From positions 1-35,457 of the IMG/VR virus record IMGVR_UViG_3300030106_001621: a DNA stretch of 35,457 nucleotides; one strand, written 5' to 3'. Shown here piece by piece: positions 30,719-35,457 of the stretch (its first letter is position 1; every line of letters starts with the position of its first letter). The DNA comes from a virus. The position numbers were made by a program, and so were the translations under genes. The notes under the pieces were generated by a model, which was not told where the DNA came from, did no database searches, and saw nothing but the letters and a program-made list of their open reading frames with translations.

Positions 30719-32205
30719 AGACAATTGTATTAGGACCGCCAGGAACAGGTAAGACCACTACACTATTAAATGAAATGGATAAGTGTTTAAAAAACACTGA
30801 CCCAGATAAAATTGGTTTTTTTTCTTTTACACAAAAAGCGGCTTATGAAGCCAGAGACAGAGCAATGAAAAAATTTAATTTTAGTGAAGATGATTTACCT
30901 TATTTTAGAACACTTCATTCCTTAGCTTTTAGACGCTTAGGATTAAAAAAAGAAAACGTTATGCAAAATAAACATTATCAAGATCTAGGAAGAAAAATGA
31001 ATGTTAGATTAGATTATCATGAGTATGATAACGAACATACCGGTATCTTTAGCACAAACAGTGATATACTCAGAATAATTCAATTATCTAAATTAAGAAA
31101 TATTACTCCTGAACAGCAATACAACTTACAAGAACACACACAAGATGTTTCATTAAGAGATTTGTTAATTTGTTATAATGAAATTAATGCATATAAAAAA
31201 GAATATAATTTAATTGATTTTACAGACATGATTGTTAATTTTGTTAAATCAGATGTATCACCAAAATTTGATGTTGTTTTTTTAGATGAAGCTCAAGATT
31301 TATCAAGTGTTCAATGGAATATGGCAAAATCTATTTGGGATAAAACACAAGACACATATATTGCAGGCGATGATGACCAAGCTATATTTAGATGGGCTGG
31401 TGCAGATGTAGATAGTTTTATTACACAAAAGGGAAAGATAATGCAGCTAACACAATCATATCGAGTCCCGCAGGTTGTGCATGATATTGCATCCAAGATA
31501 GTAACAAGAATACAAAACAGATTACCAAAAAAATGGAGACCAAAAACGCAAAGAGGTTTACTTTCATATTATCATGCCTTTCAAGATATTAACATGAGAG
31601 AAGGTAATTGGCTAGTGCTAGCTAGAACAAGATACATGTTGAATGATTTAGAAAATGTACTATACTCTAAGGGAATGTTCTACAGAAATAAATTTAAGAA
31701 AGCATATGAACAAGATTTATATGATGCTATATTTGATTGGGAAGAAGCTCGTAAAGGTAAACCAATAAATGCAGAACAGATAACTAGAATTGCTTCTTAC
31801 ATGTCTCCTAATCATTATCAAAAAGAAGAACTTCAACATTTAAACAAAGATTCATTTTATTCAATAGAAGAACTATTAAACAGTAAAGGTTTGCTTACAC
31901 AAAAAGTTTGGTATGAAGCATTTGATCAAGCGCCAGAGGAAAGGGTTAGGTATATAAGAAGAATGAGAGAGAATGGAGAACAATTAAATAAGAATGCTAG
32001 AATTACTTTGTCTACTATTCATGGAGCAAAAGGTGGAGAATCACAAAACGTTGTGTTGTTAACTGATTTAAGTAGAAATACACAAAGAAATTATGAAAGA
32101 AATCCTGATGATGAGAATAGATTATTTTATGTTGGTGCAACTAGAACCAAAGAACATTTACATATTATTAGACCACAAGATATATACAAGAGTTTTAGAA
32201 TATGA
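30715..32205 (+). CDS. UvrD/Rep-like superfamily 1 helicase
   Basis: This gene encodes 496 residues from ATG 30715; an in-frame ATG at 30697 would add six residues but lies inside the small peptide gene. Motif I is GPPGTGKT (7-14), motif Ia FFSFTQKAAYEAR, motif II LDEAQD (190-195), motif III GDDDQAIFRWAGA (218-230), motif IV QSYR (247-250), motif V TIHGAKGGE (434-442) and motif VI RLFYVGATR (469-477). All are as expected for a UvrD/PcrA-type 3'-5' translocase. It probably serves replication or recombination together with the primase and polymerase. Confidence 0.93.
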   Translation: MKTIVLGPPGTGKTTTLLNEMDKCLKNTDPDKIGFFSFTQKAAYEARDRAMKKFNFSEDDLPYFRTLHSLAFRRLGLKKENVMQNKHYQDLGRKMNVRLDYHEYDNEHTGIFSTNSDILRIIQLSKLRNITPEQQYNLQEHTQDVSLRDLLICYNEINAYKKEYNLIDFTDMIVNFVKSDVSPKFDVVFLDEAQDLSSVQWNMAKSIWDKTQDTYIAGDDDQAIFRWAGADVDSFITQKGKIMQLTQSYRVPQVVHDIASKIVTRIQNRLPKKWRPKTQRGLLSYYHAFQDINMREGNWLVLARTRYMLNDLENVLYSKGMFYRNKFKKAYEQDLYDAIFDWEEARKGKPINAEQITRIASYMSPNHYQKEELQHLNKDSFYSIEELLNSKGLLTQKVWYEAFDQAPEERVRYIRRMRENGEQLNKNARITLSTIHGAKGGESQNVVLLTDLSRNTQRNYERNPDDENRLFYVGATRTKEHLHIIRPQDIYKSFRI

Positions 32206-32426
32206 AAAGTAAAACATATAAAAAACAAGTTGGAGGATCTCACTATCAATCGATGATCATTCAGCCGAGCGAGTTTATAAATAAAAATAACATACCGTTT
32301 GCGGAAGGGAATGCTATTAAGTATTTGTGTAGGCACAAGCAAAAAAATAAAAAAGAGGATTTATTAAAGGCCATTCATTATTGTGAAATGGCAATAGAGA
32401 GGGACTATGGCGACGCCGATTTTTAA
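32202..32426 (+). CDS. DUF3310 family protein
   Basis: This 74-residue protein begins in ATGA with the helicase and overlaps the polymerase gene by 20 nt. GGSHYQSMIIQPSEFI, GNAIKYLCRHKQKN and KEDLLKAIHYCEMAIE match DUF3310, a small phage family sometimes described as nucleotide-kinase-like, although no kinase motif is visible here. The protein is probably a helical dimer like related small helical proteins. Position in the replication module suggests a role in nucleotide or DNA metabolism. Confidence 0.82.
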   Translation: MKSKTYKKQVGGSHYQSMIIQPSEFINKNNIPFAEGNAIKYLCRHKQKNKKEDLLKAIHYCEMAIERDYGDADF

Positions 32427-34260
32427 ACCACAAACAGAGTGGACGGCACCTACGGATTTTCCAGATCTTACAAAAGTAAGTGAAATAGCAATAGATTTAG
32501 AAACCAAAGATCCTAACTTAAACGAAAGAATGGGATCAGGATCTGTGTTAGGAATAGGAGATGTTGTAGGAATATCTTTAGCTACTTGTGATTGGTGTGC
32601 ATACTATCCTATCGCGCACGAAGGTGGCGGTAATATGGATCGTAGAATGGTTCTAAAGTGGCTACAAGATCAAATGAATACAGAGTCTACCAAAATATTT
32701 CATAATGCAATGTATGACGTGTGTTGGTTACGTAGATTAGGTATTAAAATTAATGGTAAGATTGTTGACACCATGATTGCTTCTGCTCTTATAAATGAAA
32801 ATAGATTACGTTATGACCTTAATGGAATTTGTAGAGATTACATTGGTAAAGGTAAAGATGAATCAGCTCTGTATGAGGCTGCAAAGTCTTGGGGTGTAGA
32901 TGCAAAAGCTGAAATGTATAAACTCCCAGCAATGTACGTTGGTGCTTACGCGGAGCGTGACGCTCAACTCACATATGAGTTGTGGCAGGAATGTAAGAAA
33001 GAAATATTACATCAGGATATTGAATCTATTTTTAATATGGAAACAGAGTTGTTTCCTGCTTTAGTTGATATGAGGTTTCTCGGTGTACGTGTAAATCAAG
33101 AACAAGCAGCGATCGAAAAGAAAACATTAATAGAACAAGAGAAAAAAATGTTAGGTGAAGTGTTAACAAGTACAGGTATAGATGTACAGATTTGGGCTGC
33201 AAGGTCCATAGCTAAAGTATTTGATAAGTTAGGATTACCATATGACAGGACAGAGAACACTGGAGCACCATCATTTACTAAGAATTTTTTATCAAATCAC
33301 CCACATAATGTGGTCAAATGTATAGCAAAAGCACGTGAGATTAATAAGGCTCACACGACATTTATAGATACCATTCTAAAGTATAGTTTAAACGGCCGTA
33401 TCCATGCGGAGATTAACCAATTGCGTGGAGATGGCGGTGGGACAGTCACCGGTAGATTTTCGATGAATAACCCCAATTTACAGCAGATTCCTGCTCGCAA
33501 CAAGGATCTCGGCCCACGGATCAGATCATTGTTCTTACCAGAAGAGGATCATACCTGGGGTTGTTTTGATTATAGTCAACAAGAACCACGTTTAGTTGTG
33601 CATTATGCATCTTTATTAAATCTTTATGGTGTTGATGATGTTGTGCATTCTTATATGCAAGGCGATGCAGACTTCCATCAAATTGTAGCTGATATGGCTG
33701 ACATTCCTAGATCACAAGCTAAAACAATTAATTTAGGATTATTTTATGGTATGGGTAAAAACAAATTACAAGCAGAGTTAGGTGTAAATAAGTTACAAGC
33801 TGATGAACTATTTAAACAATATCATACTAAAGTTCCATTTGTTAAAGCTCTTATGGGTGAAACAATGGAACGGGCTCAAGACACTGGTCAGATAAGAACG
33901 TTGCTAGGTCGACTGTGTAGGTTTCATCTATGGGAACCAAACCAGTTTGGCATTCACAAAGCATTACCTCACGAAAAAGCTATTAAAGAACATGGACCAG
34001 GAATTAAAAGAGCTTACACATACAAAGCTTTAAATAGATTAATACAAGGATCTGCAGCGGACATGACAAAAAAAGCAATGATTGAATTACACAAAGAAGG
34101 AATTGTTCCACATCTACAAGTTCATGATGAATTAGATATTTCTATTTCATCTGAAAAAGAAGTTCAAAAAATAAAAGACATAATGGAGACATCAGTTACA
34201 CTTGAAGTTCCTAACAAAGTAGATTATGAATTTGGTAAGAATTGGGGCGATATAAAATGA
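32407..34260 (+). CDS. polA: Family A DNA polymerase with 3'-5' exonuclease
   Basis: This 617-residue enzyme has a complete exonuclease site: Exo I Asp30 and Glu32 (AIDLETK), Exo II Asp104 (FHNAMYD) and Exo III Tyr181 and Asp185 (YAERD). Polymerase motif A is FDYSQQEPR (Asp388), motif B runs from Arg435 to Gly448 with Lys439 and Tyr447, and motif C is VHDEL (His573, Asp574). There is no 5'-3' nuclease domain, as in T7-type polymerases. The residue aligned with E. coli Pol I Phe762 is Leu443 (INLGLFYG). It is the replicative polymerase of the phage. Confidence 0.96.
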   Translation: MATPIFKPQTEWTAPTDFPDLTKVSEIAIDLETKDPNLNERMGSGSVLGIGDVVGISLATCDWCAYYPIAHEGGGNMDRRMVLKWLQDQMNTESTKIFHNAMYDVCWLRRLGIKINGKIVDTMIASALINENRLRYDLNGICRDYIGKGKDESALYEAAKSWGVDAKAEMYKLPAMYVGAYAERDAQLTYELWQECKKEILHQDIESIFNMETELFPALVDMRFLGVRVNQEQAAIEKKTLIEQEKKMLGEVLTSTGIDVQIWAARSIAKVFDKLGLPYDRTENTGAPSFTKNFLSNHPHNVVKCIAKAREINKAHTTFIDTILKYSLNGRIHAEINQLRGDGGGTVTGRFSMNNPNLQQIPARNKDLGPRIRSLFLPEEDHTWGCFDYSQQEPRLVVHYASLLNLYGVDDVVHSYMQGDADFHQIVADMADIPRSQAKTINLGLFYGMGKNKLQAELGVNKLQADELFKQYHTKVPFVKALMGETMERAQDTGQIRTLLGRLCRFHLWEPNQFGIHKALPHEKAIKEHGPGIKRAYTYKALNRLIQGSAADMTKKAMIELHKEGIVPHLQVHDELDISISSEKEVQKIKDIMETSVTLEVPNKVDYEFGKNWGDIK

Positions 34261-34269
34261 GGAATAATT

Positions 34270-34929
34270 ATGGCTTACTTAAATGCAAATATACCGGTGC
34301 AATATGCACAAATTAAAAGAGAATATTTATACGATCTTAAAAAACATCACGGCGAAGTTGAAGACTGTATTATTTTTGGTATTTCGAGTATTACGGGGCG
34401 TAGTATCCTTTTTCATTGTATTATGGAAAATGGAGCTATCTTCTATCGTCTCCCGATATCTGCATTCATTCAAAGAGGCTTTAAGCCAGAAGAAGTTCCC
34501 CAACGTAGATTGGATGAGCTACAGCTTTGGAATTGTTTCAGCTATTATCCTTCTGTACATACTTGGGATATTTTAGAAGGACAATCCGGAAAATACATCG
34601 GCAAAGATAAAAAATGGCACAAAGGTGCTTACCTATTTACGGTTGACTTTGCTCATCCTGAGAGTAATATACTTGACACCGACCATTCGGAAATTCCGCA
34701 CGAACACAAGTGCGCTCACATCATAGCTCTTAACGACGGGAACTATGCAGCACAACCCAACAACAGATGTATATGGGACATACCTTCTTTTACAGTTAAA
34801 GACGAAGTTCCTAAATGGAAAGTGCAAACTTCTGAATGGAATGTAGAAAATACAAGTAAATGGGTGACAGAAGACACCGATAACTTTTTCTACGAAATTG
34901 AGGAGAAAAAAAATGATGATAAAAATTAA
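34270..34929 (+). CDS. Conserved hypothetical protein following the polymerase
   Basis: This 219-residue protein has TGAGG 7 nt before its ATG. It contains AYLNANIPVQYAQIKREYL, GRSILFHCIMENGAIFYRLPISAF, LQLWNCFSYYPSVH, a KGAYLFTVDFAHPESN block and HEHKCAHIIALNDGNYAAQPNN, split by variable residues. I recall this family from many marine phages beside DNA polymerase genes, without known function. His and Cys residues (HEHKC) could bind metal, but no catalytic set is recognisable. A second plus-strand frame is open inside it with poor coding character. Confidence 0.82.
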   Translation: MAYLNANIPVQYAQIKREYLYDLKKHHGEVEDCIIFGISSITGRSILFHCIMENGAIFYRLPISAFIQRGFKPEEVPQRRLDELQLWNCFSYYPSVHTWDILEGQSGKYIGKDKKWHKGAYLFTVDFAHPESNILDTDHSEIPHEHKCAHIIALNDGNYAAQPNNRCIWDIPSFTVKDEVPKWKVQTSEWNVENTSKWVTEDTDNFFYEIEEKKNDDKN

Positions 34930-34990
34930 AAGATTCTTTAGAAAAATTTCTAGATGGATCGTAGCACAGTACAACGGATTTAATAAGTAA
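34913..34990 (+). CDS. 25-residue basic peptide
   Basis: AGGAG (34901-34905) lies 7 nt before ATG 34913. The product MMIKIKRFFRKISRWIVAQY plus five polar residues is strongly basic and amphipathic. It overlaps the end of the previous gene and shares a base with the next start (TAATG). The good ribosome site makes translation likely. Composition resembles membrane-active or nucleic-acid-binding peptides; no function is claimed. Confidence 0.55.
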   Translation: MMIKIKRFFRKISRWIVAQYNGFNK

Positions 34991-35112
34991 TGATGGAAAG
35001 TACGTGTAAAAAATGTGGACATTTATGTCATTGCGTAGAAGCAGATCATGAAGGTTGTAAATGCGAAGATTGTAGATGCAGTCCAGCGGAGATTAAAAAT
35101 GAAGAAAATTAA
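34990..35112 (+). CDS. 40-residue Cys-rich small protein, probable metal binder
   Basis: The start is in TAATG with the basic peptide; a second ATG follows at once. Eight Cys (6, 9, 13, 15, 23, 25, 28, 30) and three His (11, 14, 20) fall in two groups, CKKCGHLCHC and CKCEDCRC. That density in 40 residues suggests zinc or copper binding, either as a tiny double zinc site or a metallothionein-like cluster. I recall similarly short Cys-rich proteins in marine phages. Partner and function are unknown. Confidence 0.7.
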   Translation: MMESTCKKCGHLCHCVEADHEGCKCEDCRCSPAEIKNEEN

Positions 35113-35215
35113 ATCTATCTTAAAAAGATATTGGGGCGAAAATTTAAAAATGGACAATGGTCTTATAAAACAATGGGTCCTAAAAATTTTTAGAAAAGAT
35201 GAAAAAAAAACCTAA
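35099..35215 (+). CDS. 38-residue basic hypothetical peptide
   Basis: GGAG (35088-35091) lies 7 nt before ATG 35099, and the gene overlaps the Cys-rich gene by 14 nt. The product is Lys-rich and helical (KKIKSILKRYWGENLKMDN) with a hydrophobic patch (IKQWVLKIF). I do not recognise it. The good ribosome site and tight packing support translation. Confidence 0.5.
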   Translation: MKKIKSILKRYWGENLKMDNGLIKQWVLKIFRKDEKKT

Positions 35216-35457
35216 AAGCAAATTAGAATGGTTTAAAAAGAACATAGTAATTGTTCCGGTAATTGGTGCAATACTAGCCGGAACAATTACGTCTGTTCGT
35301 TATGTTTTTACCATGACAGATACTATTCAAGTTAATAAAGAAATATTAGAAACTGTAACACAAGATTTAGCACTTCAAAAAGAAATACTTGCTGATATTA
35401 AAAATAGATTAGCAAGAGCAGAAGCAACATGGGATATGGCAGAAAATATATTTCAAC
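35199..35457 (+). CDS. Membrane-anchored coiled-coil protein, 3' end missing
   Basis: The frame is open from ATG 35199 to the window edge (86 codons). After a basic N-terminus (KKKPKSKLEWFKKN) there is one membrane segment at about residues 15-37 (IVIVPVIGAILAGTITSV) and then a helical, heptad-like region (NKEILETVTQDLALQKEIL). Topology by the positive-inside rule would put the coiled coil in the periplasm. This resembles i-spanins and some phage membrane-anchored proteins. The C-terminus is outside the window, so a firm name is not possible. Confidence 0.7.
   Translation, partial: MKKKPKSKLEWFKKNIVIVPVIGAILAGTITSVRYVFTMTDTIQVNKEILETVTQDLALQKEILADIKNRLARAEATWDMAENIFQ

Noticed and set aside
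34283-34576. 97-codon plus-strand frame inside the gene after the polymerase
   Set aside because: It lies wholly within a conserved 219-residue gene and has no start signal.
1-35457. tRNA genes, CRISPR arrays, insertion sequences, integrase and attachment sites
   Set aside because: I found no cloverleaf-like sequence, regularly spaced direct repeats, transposase or integrase motifs. This reading by eye could miss a tRNA, so a tRNA scan would settle it.

Overview
The window is a 35 kb piece of an AT-rich tailed-phage genome. Almost every gene is on the plus strand and the coding density is very high. Tail genes of the P22/podovirus type (gp4-like adaptor, gp10-like nozzle protein, three probable ejection proteins), with no tape-measure, tail-tube or sheath gene, point to a short-tailed phage. 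The low GC content, Lys/Asn-rich small proteins, and several protein families I recall mainly from uncultivated marine phages and pelagiphages suggest a marine virus of a low-GC alphaproteobacterium such as SAR11. The host assignment is inference. Portal and terminase are not visible, and both ends of the window cut through genes, so part of the genome is missing. No integrase, repressor, tRNA or CRISPR array was found.

Layout. 1-1285: small basic proteins, then a GroES-like co-chaperonin. 1303-4360: head module (probable scaffold, an unknown protein, a probable decoration protein, major capsid protein), closed by a strong hairpin terminator at 4374-4410. 4427-8520: small helical proteins, beta-rich structural proteins and head-to-tail adaptors. 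8535-12964: probable fibre and tail-surface proteins, including one with a cupredoxin-like copper site fused to Trp-Gly repeats and one glycine-rich protein. 13005-13858: a 2-oxoglutarate/Fe(II) oxygenase and a small protein. 13939-16806: a large gp10-like tail protein and three small followers. 16861-25197: three large probable ejection proteins. 25197-25861: lysis pair (holin-like protein and M15 peptidase endolysin). 25892-27322: the only minus-strand gene, an SNF2-type helicase. 27372-34260: replication module (conserved small proteins, a candidate ssDNA-binding protein, an archaeo-eukaryotic-type primase, UvrD-like helicase, DUF3310 protein, family A DNA polymerase with Leu at the Pol I 762 position). 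34270-35457: a conserved unknown protein followed by four very small overlapping genes, one Cys-rich and one membrane-anchored.

How the parts work together. Most junctions are 1-nt TAATG or 4-nt ATGA overlaps, so translation is probably coupled within long operons. Against this, three plus-strand genes (13005, 13939, 27372) have no Shine-Dalgarno but a sigma70-like promoter whose -10 box ends exactly 8 nt before the ATG. This predicts leaderless mRNAs starting at host-type promoters. At 27335-27369 such a promoter overlaps a strong minus-strand promoter for the SNF2 helicase, forming a possible transcriptional switch at the border between the late and replication modules. These promoter patterns, the copper-site tail protein, the 66-bp in-frame duplication in an ejection protein and the cluster of tiny genes at the right end are the most unusual signals here.
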